Shown here one piece after another: positions 26,345 to 37,280 of a stretch of 64,000 nucleotides of DNA; position 1 is the first letter of the stretch; the number at the start of each line of letters is the position of its first letter. A program made the position numbers and the translations under genes. The stretch spans positions 1,178,001-1,242,000 of the forward strand of contig BSYQ01000004.1 in assembly GCA_030272585.1 (NCBI GenBank), written 5' to 3'. The notes beneath the pieces are model-generated. The model did not search any database. It saw only the letters and a program-made list of their open reading frames with translations, and was not told the origin of the DNA. This DNA is from Bryopsis sp. KO-2023 (Eukaryota; Chlorophyta; Ulvophyceae; Bryopsidales; Bryopsidaceae).

Positions 26345-27590
26345 CGAACTGTAGATGAGGTGTGACTGTATGGAGTGGCGAATGGGACACGAAACTTCAG
26401 ACGACCCCTCGTCGCTACTCAGATCTGGCCATGTTGTGGTGCTGTTCAGTGGAGGGCTCAACACCACACTGTTGCCTGCTCTGCTGCATTTGTGCCTGCC
26501 ATCGGATGCTCCTATTGATCTTGTGAACGTTTCATTTACCAAAGAGACATCGCCAGATTGAGTGGGGAGCATCGAATCAGTCAGGGAACTCAGGCAATGG
26601 GCCCCTGATAGGCTGTGGCGGCTTGTTGAGGTTGATTCTTCCCTTGATGAGGTGGATGGTCTCAGGTGACACATCTATTCTTTTTCCAATTCATGAAGGA
26701 TCATCGTGGGGTTAACAGCCGTCTAATAGTTTTTGGCCTGATCAACAGATCAGACCTTCTGGCCCTACTGCACCCGTGCTCGTCGATTTTGGACCCGAAT
26801 GTTGGTGCCCCTCTGTGGTTGGCAGCAAGAGATACACTCAACATGATTTCTGACCCACTGGACAGCTCAGATGAACTTGTTGTGGAGGCTGTTCGATACA
26901 TGGTGCGGAGTTCACATCGTCGGCTCCTGTGGTTTTGACAGGGCATGGTGCCGCCGATCAGTGCTGTGGATATGCTCGCCATAAGTCAAGGTCTGTTGCT
27001 CCATCCTCACTGACAGCATTCCAACGCAAAGATTCGTCTGGGATCCAATTCCATGCTAGAGAAACAATGAGACGAACAGAGAAACCTGTGGAAACATGTA
27101 AGTCTTGCGCGATGCCGCCCAAAACATGAGGGTTTAACGAACAGTTGCAATGCCCGATGTCAGGTGTCGGGAGGGTGCCTTGCACAGGTTGAGAAGCGAA
27201 GTTCAGATGGAGCTCCGTCGGTTATGGAAGACAAATTTGGGGCGAGATGATCGTGTTGTGTCTGATCACTGCCGAGAGGCCAGATTTCCTTTCCGAGACG
27301 AGGAGGTTGCGGTCCTATTTGCACATCTTCCGTTGTAGGTCAGAACCTGACGCTGTAAAGAGCAGTACTGTGTGCTTCAACCTTTACAGGCAAAGGCGAC
27401 AAAATGGTGGTGAGGGAATATTTGAGGAGTCTTGAAGTCTTGGAGAGTGCGGCCTCCAGGAAGAAGTGCGCAATCCAGTTCGGCAGCAGGGTCAGCAAAC
27501 TATCTAATTGTCGCTATTTCAGCAGCAGCCAGGCAGCCAACAAAACAAGTGCAGGCTGTGTGGATCTCACAGATGTCCATGGGTTTGGGT
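26345..27590 (+). pseudogene. Asparagine-synthetase-domain protein (ASNSD1-like), broken
   Basis: Segments follow the C-terminal half of ASNSD1 proteins in order: a PP-loop region VVVLFSGGLNTTLLPALLH with APIDLVNVSF; ELRQWAPDRLWRLVEVD; LDPNVGAPLWLAAR; VVLTGHGAADQCCGYARHKS; NLGRDDRVVSDHCREARFPF; KCAIQFGSRVSKLSN and SSSQAANKTSAG. Defects: an in-frame TGA at 26,559-26,561 where relatives have the Arg of PDR; a frame change between about 26,880 and 26,929; the PP-loop SGGxDS reads SGGLNTT; and the stop after FAHLPL does not splice in phase to KGDKMVV. Introns are retained, so this is genomic capture, not a retrocopy. The N-terminal amidotransferase half was not found. The copy lies entirely inside the CACTA element. 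Confidence 0.8.
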
Positions 27591-27724
27591 TTGGGTTTAC
27601 ACGATGGTTTTGGTACAGGTTATGGTCGTGTGTTTTTGACAACAAAAGTTTGGGAGATGTACAGATGCTGGGGATTTTGTAACATGAAAACACACATTTC
27701 ACATGATTGAGATAGCATTGGTTA

Positions 27725-28497
27725 TGTGCGGGGTGTTTAAAAACCACCGCACATGCACCGATCTGCCCCGCACAAACCGGAAATAACGCCGCACTGCTCA
27801 TCAACTAACAACCCCGCACACAGCCTCACCAACCCCGCACGGCTCTGTGCGATGTTATGACCCGATTACTGCGAGGTATGGGAGACCCCGCACAAAGCCT
27901 CACCAACCCCGCACAGCGCTGTGCGATGTTATGACCCGGTTACTGCGAGGTGCGAGGGACCCCGCACAAAGCCAAACCAAACCCGCACACATCCACCACA
28001 CCAACCCCGCACGGCTCTGTGCGATGTTATGACCCGATTACTGCGAGGTCTGAGAGACCTCGCACAAAGCCAAACCAAACCCGCACAGCGCTGTGCGATG
28101 TTATGACCCGGTTACTGCGAGGTGCGAGGGACCCCGCACAAAGCCACAACCACCCCGCACGGCTCTGTGCGAAGTTTTGAGCCGATTACTGCGGGGTACA
28201 GTGAACCTCGCACAGAGGTTGACGTCTTTGTCGCCACCCTACCCCGCACAGGATCTGCGACTCAGCCCCGCACAGGCACCTCGCACATACACGCTGGAAC
28301 CCCGCACACTGTGCGGGGTTTATATTCCCCTGTGCGGGGTAGGGTGGCGACAAAGACGTCAACCTCTGTGCGAGGTTCACTGTACCCCGCAGTAATCGGC
28401 TCAAAACTTCGCACAGAGCCGTGCGGGGTGGTTGTGGCTTTGTGCGGGGCAGTGTAGTTCATGTGCGGGGTGTCAAAATGACCCCGCACACAGGGGA
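27725..28497. repeat. Right subterminal array of CCCCGCAC motifs with 74-bp tandem units
   Basis: Five units containing CTGTGCGATGTTATGACCCG or close variants start at 27,845, 27,919, 28,017, 28,091 and 28,165 (spacings 74, 98, 74, 74). More than twenty CCCCGCAC/GTGCGGGG copies lie between 27,725 and 28,497. The array merges into a long palindrome (separate entry). Confidence 0.9.
28132..28449. repeat. Perfect 121-bp inverted repeat with 76-bp spacer
   Basis: Bases 28,132-28,252 and 28,329-28,449 read as reverse complements with no mismatch that I could find. The 76-base spacer is itself rich in CCCCGCAC motifs, including an inner CCCCGCACACTGTGCGGGG palindrome. The whole could extrude as a large cruciform. 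Confidence 0.9.
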
Positions 28498-28712
28498 ATT
28501 TCCCATAGTGTTACCCTTCTTATTTCTATGATGCATAATGTCATGACGCACATTTTTTCTTTCTTTTTCCCACCTTGCTCTTAAGAACACCGGAGGGTTT
28601 TCCTTAATATATACACAAGATAAAAACAAAAAAACGTAATATAAATGTTTTTCAGTGTCCCTTTCCCCAACCCCCCCCCTTTTTTTTTTTTCCGAATAAG
28701 CGACAGCGAGGG

Positions 28713-31700
28713 TTATATAAGGTTCCAAGTGAGGCCATATTCAACATATTTTTTGCCAGATTTTTGGTCAGTGGTTTCGTGGATGACCCTATCCACAGTT
28801 ATGTGATGCCTGTTCATAACACGAGTCTTCTGGAAATGTGCACCGATGTAGAGCTCCCTGAATTTTGGAATTAAAAAAAAAAAAAAAAAAAGATTGAGGA
28901 AACAATAAATTGAATACACAAACAAAAAAATAACAAGGCCAGCATTGGAATAACAAGTCGATCATCAATGGCCAGATGTTTACGTTGCTTTTGGTGCAAA
29001 ACCAGAAAAGATTAATTTTCTGGACAAAGACGATAATCGCAGAGGAAAGAATTGCCACATTCCAGGGGTGGGGGAAGAAATATACAGATGTAAATATTTA
29101 ACCTTTGAAATTCCAAATAAGGTGATGGTTGTTTCTGGTTTCATCTTTCTCGGCAATGCAATAGAATGACCGAGAGGGGAACAGCCCGCTTTTGTTTCAA
29201 AAATGAAGGCTGTTTGCTTAGTAAGAATTGCTTACGAGTACGAATTGCGAATTGCAATATATGTTTGATCCTCGTCCAGCACATCAGGTTCATTTCCACA
29301 ATAGGGGGCATCCTCAAATGCAAACAAAAATTTGCCCACTCCCGTCGTTCCAAACACCTCGTATGTATCTGTTTGATTTTCAGAAAAAAACAAACAAGCA
29401 AACGAAAACAAGACATCAGAATTAGGAGAGAAAAATACAAAGCCAAATCCACGAAGACCCCAACAATCTGTTTATATTTCAGTTCATGGTCGGGGTTCCG
29501 CACCATTAATTGGTGGATTGAAAGAACAATTGTGAAGTGAAGTGGTGGAAATACCTGTGATGCATAACGCCTATTTCCCTTACACAGGAAATAAAGCAAT
29601 GCAAAATAAAACTAGGACGAAAGAGAGAATATGTGGAAAAATATTTTATTACAAAATTTCATTTATTTCATTATTTTGTTTCACTTGCAGCAACAGCCAC
29701 CCAGAAATTCAAAATTCCTCTTCAAGACGCACCGACATAGTCAAGGATATTGGCTGTTGGGATGAACAGCTGCTTCGAAGGGTTATCATTCAGAGAGAAA
29801 CAACTCCGGACCCTAAAAAAAATAAAACCAAAAAACCTTAAAATTAAAACAGAACAAAACCAGCCAAATGCATGCCTAGGCGCCCCAACCACTTTGTCAA
29901 AACTAACACGTGTGTACTTTGATGTGTGTGGGTTATTTTTGGATCAATAGGGGGCTGAAAGCGAGGGGCCTCATATCAAATTTTAGTTTCATTCATTTAT
30001 TCATTTTATCATTTTTTTGGTGCATCCAAACGCCCATGCTAAATTTCTGTTTTTTTGTTTTTTTTGCCAAATCCCTACATGAGTGATTTCAGAGGTCTCC
30101 CAGCCTCTTCGAAAACTTGATTCAATCTTTTCGCATACATCAGGGTGGCATGTGGTCTGGTCTCCACATCCCGAATTTGCCTGGGCGCCACCAACGGGTC
30201 GAATTCCGGAGCCAATTGGGTTACCCTTCCATCCAATTCTTCAGCCAGCATGTACAACCACCCATTCTTTGATCGAAGTTTCATGTGCCAGGCACCTGGT
30301 TGAAAAAGAACCAACTCAAACAAGATGAACAAAAAAAAACATGAATTTTAGTCAAAGTTTAATTTAGTGCAGGGAATTTTAGCGTAAGAAGTTGAAGAAG
30401 CCACTGTGTTCAAAAAGGTAAAAGTTTTGATCAACCCGAAATTTTTTTGACAGCCTCACAGAAATAAAATCAGCTGGGAGCAAATCCATGATTCTTTCTG
30501 TCCAGATCACATGATATAATATCACACAAAGAAACAAAAAGAGGTTTGAAAAAAAACACTGAAAGCTGTTCGAGCGATGTTGTGATGCGCACACCCAAAT
30601 GGCCTTCTTCGGTCCAGGATGGATTCGATGAATACAGCACAAAATGCCTCAAAGGAAAAAGAGCATGGAACAAAACGAAACCCCCCACAAAAATTAACAC
30701 GAATTTCTTGTACAAGCCTTTTGATCTCCTCTGTTCCTGCAGCAAAAACCATCCTGTTCCAAATTTAGTTCAAACGGGCCTTCTGCAAAAAAAAACAGTC
30801 TGGTTTCAGTACAATTGCATCTTTGCGCAGACCTTAGCAGCTTTATCATTGAGAATATTGGGGAAGTTATCCTGGGGAGTGAAATTCTCAGGGTTGAGTG
30901 GAGGAGGGGATGCGGAAAACCAACTCCAAGCGAGCGCAGGCACGTGTGAATCCAAAAATAGAATCAAGGAGCAAACCATTGCGTAAGGAAATACACCTAT
31001 GTTGAACCTGCACCAAAAAACAATAAAGGACCATATCCCAAACTCAAAATTATGCTAAAATGAAAGAAAAACCTGCAGGTGCTTGGGAGAATCTGAGCAG
31101 CACGATTTCATTTGATTGAATAAGAGTATTGCCCTGAACTATGAAAAAAGAAAGGAAAAAACAGAAAACCAGAATCGTCGATGAGGTGGGAGTTTGAACT
31201 GTGGGATTAATTTCTCAGAAGAAACTGGAGGTAATTTTTTCGCTGCTCAATTGAATGACCCACATCATTTTGTTGGAAAAGTTGAAAAAAAGAGCAGCAG
31301 GAAACGCCACCTTGAACCGAGTCTTTTTCCAGAACAGCAAGAACGAAATCTGCAATCAGAAAAAAAAAGAGTGATATGTACACCTATGATTAGTTTTCTC
31401 GATACCACATCATGACAACATGGATTTTCACCTCCACTAAAGGGTTCAATGGAGGGTGGAAAAAAAATCACTGCTGGAGTTTTAAGAGGTCCAATGCATC
31501 CACCACGTTTAGGAACGCAGAGAGGGAAAAAACATTTGTGTCATAAAATGAATTTTCCATTTAGTTTTTCCAGCTACCTGTTCACCGGGCAGGGATTCAA
31601 ATTTATTAATTTTCAAAATGGATCCAGATTTCATGGAAAAATGGCATGCATTTTCTACAACCCACCACGAAGTCGAAGATCAGCCCAGTCCAACAAATGA

Positions 31701-32633
31701 CCCAGGGCAGAATCGAAAACTCATAGAAAAGGCCCGATCTCAAACTGAACCAGAGCGTTATGGGCTGAGCTTTGAACACCCAGTCACGGTTCATTTTCGC
31801 TACCGACCCGAAAAAATAGGGTATGCAAAACAGAAGCTGCATCAGCAGCAAATTCCACCTGGGAATGACCGTCATATCCCCCTTGCGTTTCTTTTTTCGA
31901 AACAGCAAGCAATCCAGCGAGGCCCACTCTCCCCAGGTCAAAAAGATCCCCACGAAATTCACATGGCACATCAAAATGTAGTGGTTGTTGTGCAGGGATT
32001 GGCAAATATGGAAGAGGTAAGCGAAGGTCAAGTAATTGACCAGGGCCGAGAATCGAGTGAGGAAACCGACTGACATGCACAAGCTGAACACCAAGCACAT
32101 GCCTAGAACAACTCTGGCCGTATCAGGATTCAAGGGCTTGACCCAACCAACCCCTGGATAAGGTAGTGCATAAATCGTTCCCTGTTTGCCGACAAGCCAA
32201 AATAAGAACTCAGCGAGATATAACCATAACCATTCTGGGTTGCAAAGAAACCATTTTATTGATGCATGCAAAAATCTTCTATGGCATTGTTCGAATCTGC
32301 AACATCCAAAAGCTGACGTCTAGATTGTTACAATTTCGAAAATATACAAAGGTCAATGGAAATAAGAATACAATGCGCAGTAGAAATTGGGGCCCATTGT
32401 TGCTAGCATTTCGAAAGAATCACTCAATCGATTTTTTGAACCAACAGTGAAAATAATACCTCGAACTCGGGGAACACATACATCCATTTGTAAATCTGCG
32501 CAACCATCACAAGTCCATACACCAGACGGAAGAGGCACAGCGTTGAAGCGTGAACGGGGCGGACTAACCAATCGTAAACAGCATCCACCAACCCATCATG
32601 CTTCGCCAATCTGAACATTTTCTCCATGGCCAT
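28713..32633 (-). CDS. Vitamin-K-dependent gamma-carboxylase-like (HTTM) membrane protein
   Basis: Nine exons on the minus strand: 32633-32460, 32181-31666, 31349-31264, 31007-30833, 30736-30595, 30295-30079, 29812-29733, 29368-29236, 28857-28713; all phases agree; 555 residues. The first 300 residues are the HTTM multi-helix domain: LCLFRLVYGLVMV, YPGVGWVKPL, HNNHYILMC, then YFFGSVAKMNRDW, which aligns the conserved lysine of gamma-carboxylases (GGCX Lys218 region). The lumenal part has ALFPLRHFVLYSSNPSWTEEGH, MKLRSKNGWLY and SLNDNPSKQLFIPTANI, as in family members. In animals the enzyme carboxylates glutamate using reduced vitamin K in the ER; the substrate here is unknown. The last two exons (TYEVFGTTGV... 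and ELYIGAHFQKTRV...) form a C-terminal extension that I cannot match. Its 5' end is about 90 bases from the GyA insertion. Confidence 0.85.
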
Positions 32634-32720
32634 GAGAAAAGAATCGGTGCAGGGAACCGATTCTTTTCGTCGAAGGATGAAAAAAATTCTGGGAGCGATC
32701 GGTCGCTGGGAAGGGGCAGT

Positions 32721-34185
32721 TGTGACGATCCAAAAAGCGCATTCGGCGCAACTACTAACTTTTCATTCGCGCCGCGACTAAAGGTAGTGTCGCACCGAAC
32801 TACTGCAGAGTCTGTCTACAGCAACTGAGTCGGACTACGCCAACTGTGAATGTCATATCAAAAACTCGGTATCTAAACTGCAACGCACTGAAACTATCGT
32901 CACCCAAGAAGTCGGCTAAGACCAGTCGCACAATCAAAACATCGCAATCCAACAGTCATAAGTTCGAACCCTGCCACTCACGAAAGGCCTAAGACCAGGC
33001 ACCTGAACGCAATACGAGTCAAAGTCGACGGAGACACCCGCTAAGAGGGCCTTGCTCCCGAGACTGAGACAGAAAGTGGAGTCCCCTGGAGGGTGGTCGC
33101 TAAGAGACCATGGCCTAAGGGGACTCTGGAAACTGAGCTGGAGAAGGGAGAAACACAACAAAAGATAAGGAGACACTCAGAGGAGAGGGCAGCTCCTCTG
33201 AGTGCAAAAACTCCTAAGGGAAGAACAGCACCTTCCCCCACTAGCTTTTACTTCTGACTTCTAGGATTAAAGACTAATCAGAAATAGCCTATTTTACTCT
33301 CAGCCACCCTACTGACTCCTCTTAACTATAAACACTTCAGAAACACTATTCTTTCTAGAATTTAGAAGGATGGAGGAAATCATCCGTGATTTCCTTATTC
33401 ACACACATACACTCACACATAATTTTGCAAGGAAATGTTTACAGAAAAAGAGAAGGGATGGTGTATCCCACTTTGAAAGTGAACTGCGTAATCCTTGGGT
33501 AATCATATCCTTGGCCAGAAGTACCTCGTTAGATCCGGATTCCCGTTTAAGGTAAGTCGCGAAGCTTCCTTAAGTCCGTCACAAGTGCGAAGTCTCTTCT
33601 TTAGATAGATATCCGAGGTATGAAGTTCACGAGGTAAGAGCCGAGGTCAGAGTTATTCTAACAGACCTCGGCGCTATTTTTATACTCGCCGCCAGTTCTA
33701 GCGCTAGCGCACATGTGTTGGCGGCGAGTTCGGCGTCACAGCTAGGGTCGCTTTAGCGACCCGACTAAAAGCTGTCTAGATCGCCTTATGGATCGGGTTT
33801 CGTAGTGGGTAGTATCCTATGCGCTGTTTTCCACCGTGTTTTCGTTGGCTCCTTGTTTTCCCAGCGGCGCTTTTCGTAGAAGTCATACCTCGGATGTCTT
33901 AATATGACAGTGCCGTCAGTATGACTCCTAGTACTCTGCGCTAGCTATGGGTTGGCATGCCAACTATTCGATATTGTCCAGCGCATCGATATACAACCAT
34001 TCCTACGTCATCGACCTCGTTGGGAGTTGAACCCAACGTTCGAACCGCCAGGTCTCACATAGAGCAGCTGTAATACAACTGTTTATCAGTGCGAGTTGGC
34101 AATTCCATTCTTCCGAATTATAATCGGGATTAATGTTACATTCTGTTGGCAGTACATCTGCCATGTTCTTTCTAGCTCCGTCACA
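32721..34185 (-). repeat. GyA 3' LTR
   Basis: 1,465 bases; in minus orientation it begins TGTGACGGAGC and ends GATCGTCACA. It includes a tRNA-like stretch near 34,020-34,080 with the core GGTTCAACTCC on the minus strand. Confidence 0.92.
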
Positions 34186-34277
34186 ACTGTGACGATCCCC
34201 CTTACACCCGCATAAGACACCCTTTTATGCGTACATAACGCATGTAGGACTGTCTGCAAAAGCCCTTCCACTTCTCC

Positions 34278-34362
34278 AAAAATATATCAAGCTCTCAGTG
34301 GGAATCGAACCTCCACCTTTCATTCCTAAGTCTCCTTTTCTGCATCCTGACCACCTAGCCAG
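34278..34362 (-). other. tRNA-like sequence next to the GyA 3' LTR
   Basis: On the minus strand a possible A box (TGGCTAGGTGGTCAGG) is followed about 45 bases later by a perfect B box (GGTTCGATTCC) with flanking CTCAGTGG/CCACTGAG-type pairing. Possibly a tRNA-derived SINE fragment; a functional tRNA is not claimed because no acceptor stem closes. Confidence 0.35.
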
Positions 34363-34385
34363 CCACCCTCTGCAACTCTGAACAC

Positions 34386-34853
34386 TTAAGCACCTCCTTC
34401 ACCCTCACTCTCACTGTCTGTAACTTCAAACCCCTTGCTTTCTCTTTCCTCGACTTCTATTTTCGAACTTTTTCTTTCTCGATTTTTCGTTTCCTCCGCT
34501 ACCTCTAACCGTCGTTTGCGCTGATTTATCTGGAGCCGCCACCCCAGAGTCCCTGACCGTTCGTGAATCACCTCCTGCAGTCGCTCCTCCGGAATCTCCT
34601 CTTCCCCTTTCGTAATTCGCAGCCGTTTTCGAAAGATGTCTATCCGATCCAGACTTTCCAGGCTGCTCATCAGGTCGATCTTCTGTCGCCTGAGCAGGTC
34701 CCGAGCGGTTCTTCCCGACTCAGTCTCGTTACTAAAGGCCCGTTTTAGCCTTCTTGTTACTTCTCTTTTCCTAGTTTCTAAATCCAACCGAAGCTGCAAC
34801 ACTTCGGCCGCCAAACACTCGCCCAGCCGCTGTTCGTTCATCGAATCCGTCAT
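34386..34853 (-). CDS. GyA accessory protein, coiled-coil type
   Basis: 155 residues from the ATG at 34,853 (MTDSMNEQ). Charged and helical (LRLDLETRKREVTRRLKRAF), ending in an acidic tail (FEVTDSESEGEGG). A homologue with the same core and tail lies in GyB at 61,400-61,861, so it is a regular part of this retrotransposon family, placed after integrase where other elements may carry env. There is no signal peptide or membrane segment, so it is not env-like. Function unknown. Confidence 0.7.
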   Translation of the reverse strand: MTDSMNEQRLGECLAAEVLQLRLDLETRKREVTRRLKRAFSNETESGRTARDLLRRQKIDLMSSLESLDRIDIFRKRLRITKGEEEIPEERLQEVIHERSGTLGWRLQINQRKRRLEVAEETKNRERKSSKIEVEERESKGFEVTDSESEGEGGA

Positions 34854-35066
34854 AGCTTTTTCTGAAAGTCCTATCGTTTGATATATATCCCACACTTCGT
34901 TTCCTCGTTCGCAGAGTAATCTGAGAGTCTTGCGGTGACTTCTCGAGAGTCCTCCCTAAATGTCGATTTCATTCGTTACCTATTCCTATCCTTGGATATA
35001 TCGCTAATAGATATGTCCAAGGTTCGACGTGAAACTTCGCTAAAGTACTGTCCTAGAAACCTGACT

Positions 35067-36473
35067 TTACTCGGGAGTAGCGATGTCCTCGAGTGCCACC
35101 CACCGGCTCTGCCTAGTACCTTTAGATACCTTAACTCTAACCCCCGTTTTATCTATCTCTTCTATTCGAAAACCAGCCTGAGCTTTCACCACTAACTTCT
35201 TAGAAGTCTTTATTCTCACTAGAACTGAATCTCCTATTTCTAAAGCTTCCATACTCTTTTCTGTCTGAAGTTTATCGTTATAATTCCTCTGCTGACGGTG
35301 CTGAGCTGTACCTATAGTTTCTTTAACTCTTTTCTCCATCTTTTTCCTTAATTCACTCAACTCTTTTAACTCCCTATCTGAGATCAAAACTGGCAGTTCC
35401 TGGACCACAGGATCTAACAAAACTGCCTCTTCCCTTTTCTCAGCTAAAGTCTGGGATCCAGAGCCTCTTCCCTGAGGTTGGGATCCTTCTCCTAAGTCTC
35501 TCTGAGACTCCTCTAGTTGTTGTCCTAACTGATAGGCTGCCCAGTCCCTTTTATTAACCTGCCTCCTAATATAAACTAATTCAAACGGGCTATAACCAGT
35601 AGCCTCTTTTATTCGACTATTATAGTCCCTCAGACTATCCAGTAAAGCCCCCTGTAATTCCTGAACTGAAAATAAAAGGGCTCCTGTAGTGGGTGTTTCT
35701 CCCACCTGCTTTTCTTTTAATCTTCCTAATATACCCTGTTTCAGTGTTTTATTTAATCTTTCTGCTAATCCGTTAGTCCTGGGATGATAAGGACTGGATA
35801 TCTTTAACTCTATCCCTTCCTGCTTGCATAAATCTAAAACCATTCCTTTGAACTCTGTCCCATTATCACATAAGAAAAACCTGGGGACCCCAAACCTACA
35901 GATAATGTTCTGGTACAGAAACTGAGAAATAAAAACTGGACTCTTAGCATCCATGATTCCAGCTTCTGCCCATTTTGTAAAATAATCAACTACTACTAGT
36001 ATATGCACTAGACTCTTAGTGTCCGGCATCCTAACCGAAAATGTGTCCATACCCCACTGATAAAAAGGAAGTCCAGCTGGGGTCTGTAACAGCCTAGGCT
36101 GTATTAAAAACTTTGGCCTGATCTCTTGGCAGGTCTCACATTTTTCTAAAGTTTTCTTAGTCTGCTTTTCCATTTCATACCAAAAATAGTGCTCCCTTAG
36201 CTTCTCCAGGGTTCCTTTCACTGACACATGCCCCACTGCTATGTGTGCCTCCATTATCAACTCCTGTCTCCTAATCTCAGCTGGAACTTCCCTCTTTTTA
36301 TCTCCTCCTGGGTCTCTCAAAAACATCTGTTTTGAATCAGCCTCCCAGAGGTATCTAGACTCCTTTTTCCTGGCTGCAGCTTTCTCCTGGCTTGAGTATC
36401 TAGCAAACTGGTCAAAGTCTTTTTGCAAAAGACTTAGGGTGCAAGGGTCTCTCCAGATGTCATATTTCCTCAT
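35067..36473 (-). CDS. GyA integrase
   Basis: 468 residues from the ATG at 36,473; the frame is open further upstream to about 36,630 (GGLVFKWKPLIS...), so this is the C-terminal part of a longer pol product. The zinc-binding HHCC is H77, H82, C112, C115; the catalytic DDE is D143 (MDTF), D203 (CDNGTEF) and E238 (NGLAERLNKTL). The C-terminal part contains a GPF-like DNA-binding region (AGFRIEEIDKTGVRVKVSKG). No chromodomain is seen, unlike the chromovirus at 58-60 kb. No internal stop. Confidence 0.9.
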   Translation of the reverse strand: MRKYDIWRDPCTLSLLQKDFDQFARYSSQEKAAARKKESRYLWEADSKQMFLRDPGGDKKREVPAEIRRQELIMEAHIAVGHVSVKGTLEKLREHYFWYEMEKQTKKTLEKCETCQEIRPKFLIQPRLLQTPAGLPFYQWGMDTFSVRMPDTKSLVHILVVVDYFTKWAEAGIMDAKSPVFISQFLYQNIICRFGVPRFFLCDNGTEFKGMVLDLCKQEGIELKISSPYHPRTNGLAERLNKTLKQGILGRLKEKQVGETPTTGALLFSVQELQGALLDSLRDYNSRIKEATGYSPFELVYIRRQVNKRDWAAYQLGQQLEESQRDLGEGSQPQGRGSGSQTLAEKREEAVLLDPVVQELPVLISDRELKELSELRKKMEKRVKETIGTAQHRQQRNYNDKLQTEKSMEALEIGDSVLVRIKTSKKLVVKAQAGFRIEEIDKTGVRVKVSKGTRQSRWVALEDIATPE

Positions 36474-37280
36474 CTGATCACTTCCTTTCTTAAGACTACT
36501 GTCTTTTTCTACTTCAGAGCCTCCTGGCCTCTGCTTCCACTTGTTTTTAAGTTGCCTATCCTGGGTAGATAGAACAAAGTTTGCCCTTTCCTCTGATATT
36601 AAGGGTTTCCACTTAAATACAAGTCCTCCAGGTGGTCACAGCTGTCACAGCTGGCTGGTGAGCTGGCTGTGAGCTGAAAGCTTTGGAGGCCATCCTTTAA
36701 TTCTTTTCAACATCACAGTGGTTTAATCCCAGGGGCTGGACTATCAGTCCTGTTCTGGGAAAGAGCACTTATCACCCTAGTGACCTTAAGTGACCTTAAA
36801 CTTCTAGGCTGGATCAAACACCACTCCGTTTTAATACATAAGGGGATGAGGTCCTCACAGGGATTGATTTTGAAAATCAAAGTGTGTACAGTCTTATCCA
36901 AGTCTGTAGTCCTCTATTCTGAGAGTTTCCCTCTTTTTAGGATACCTTATCTCTACAGAATCTAAACGTTTTGTCTGGGATTATTCTTAATCCTCAGACC
37001 TTCACTTCTTTAATCTTTGGGATTGCTTAGTTTTGAGCAGAGTGGTTTCCTGCTTTTCAGTAGTGATTTTAAGAAACTCAGATTAATGTTTGGCTAAGGG
37101 GTGGAACTTATTGGTTCCAGGAGCCTTAGTTTTATCTGAAGAAACTCTTTCACATTGAACTGCAGAATCCTGCTTACAAAACCAACCCTCCAACCCCAAC
37201 ATCAACATAAACTTTCCCTCTTGCCTCTCAGGGCATCATTCACTTAACCTCCCCACTCTCTAGAAACCCATAAACACTAT

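Larger units (their letters stand above)
24523..28510. mobile_element. Non-autonomous CACTA-type DNA transposon with captured ASNSD1-like gene
   Basis: The left end is CACTATGGGAAGAACC (24,523) and the right end, read inward on the other strand, is CACTATGGGAAATTCC (28,510): 11 perfect terminal bases starting CACTA. Both sides are flanked by TTA (24,520-24,522 and 28,511-28,513), the 3-bp target duplication expected for CACTA (En/Spm) elements. Both ends carry subterminal arrays of CCCCGCAC/GTGCGGGG, also a CACTA habit. Element length is 3,988 bases. No transposase frame is visible; the cargo is a degraded asparagine-synthetase-domain gene. It lies about 200 bases downstream of the stop codon of the gamma-carboxylase-like gene. 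The class call rests on known CACTA hallmarks; the ends were read directly. Confidence 0.85.

Noticed and set aside
27834-28250. Regularly spaced repeats resembling a CRISPR array
   Set aside because: Repeats are longer than the spacers, spacers are near-identical, no cas genes are present, and the host is eukaryotic; it is a transposon subterminal array.
28093-28489. Several open frames of 70-110 codons on both strands
   Set aside because: They are translations of the CCCCGCAC array and its palindrome and repeat each other; no independent coding evidence.
33041-33241. Short frames repeated at 43,113-43,313 and near 52,400-52,670
   Set aside because: They lie within the LTRs and are identical because the LTRs are; LTRs of this family show no sign of coding.
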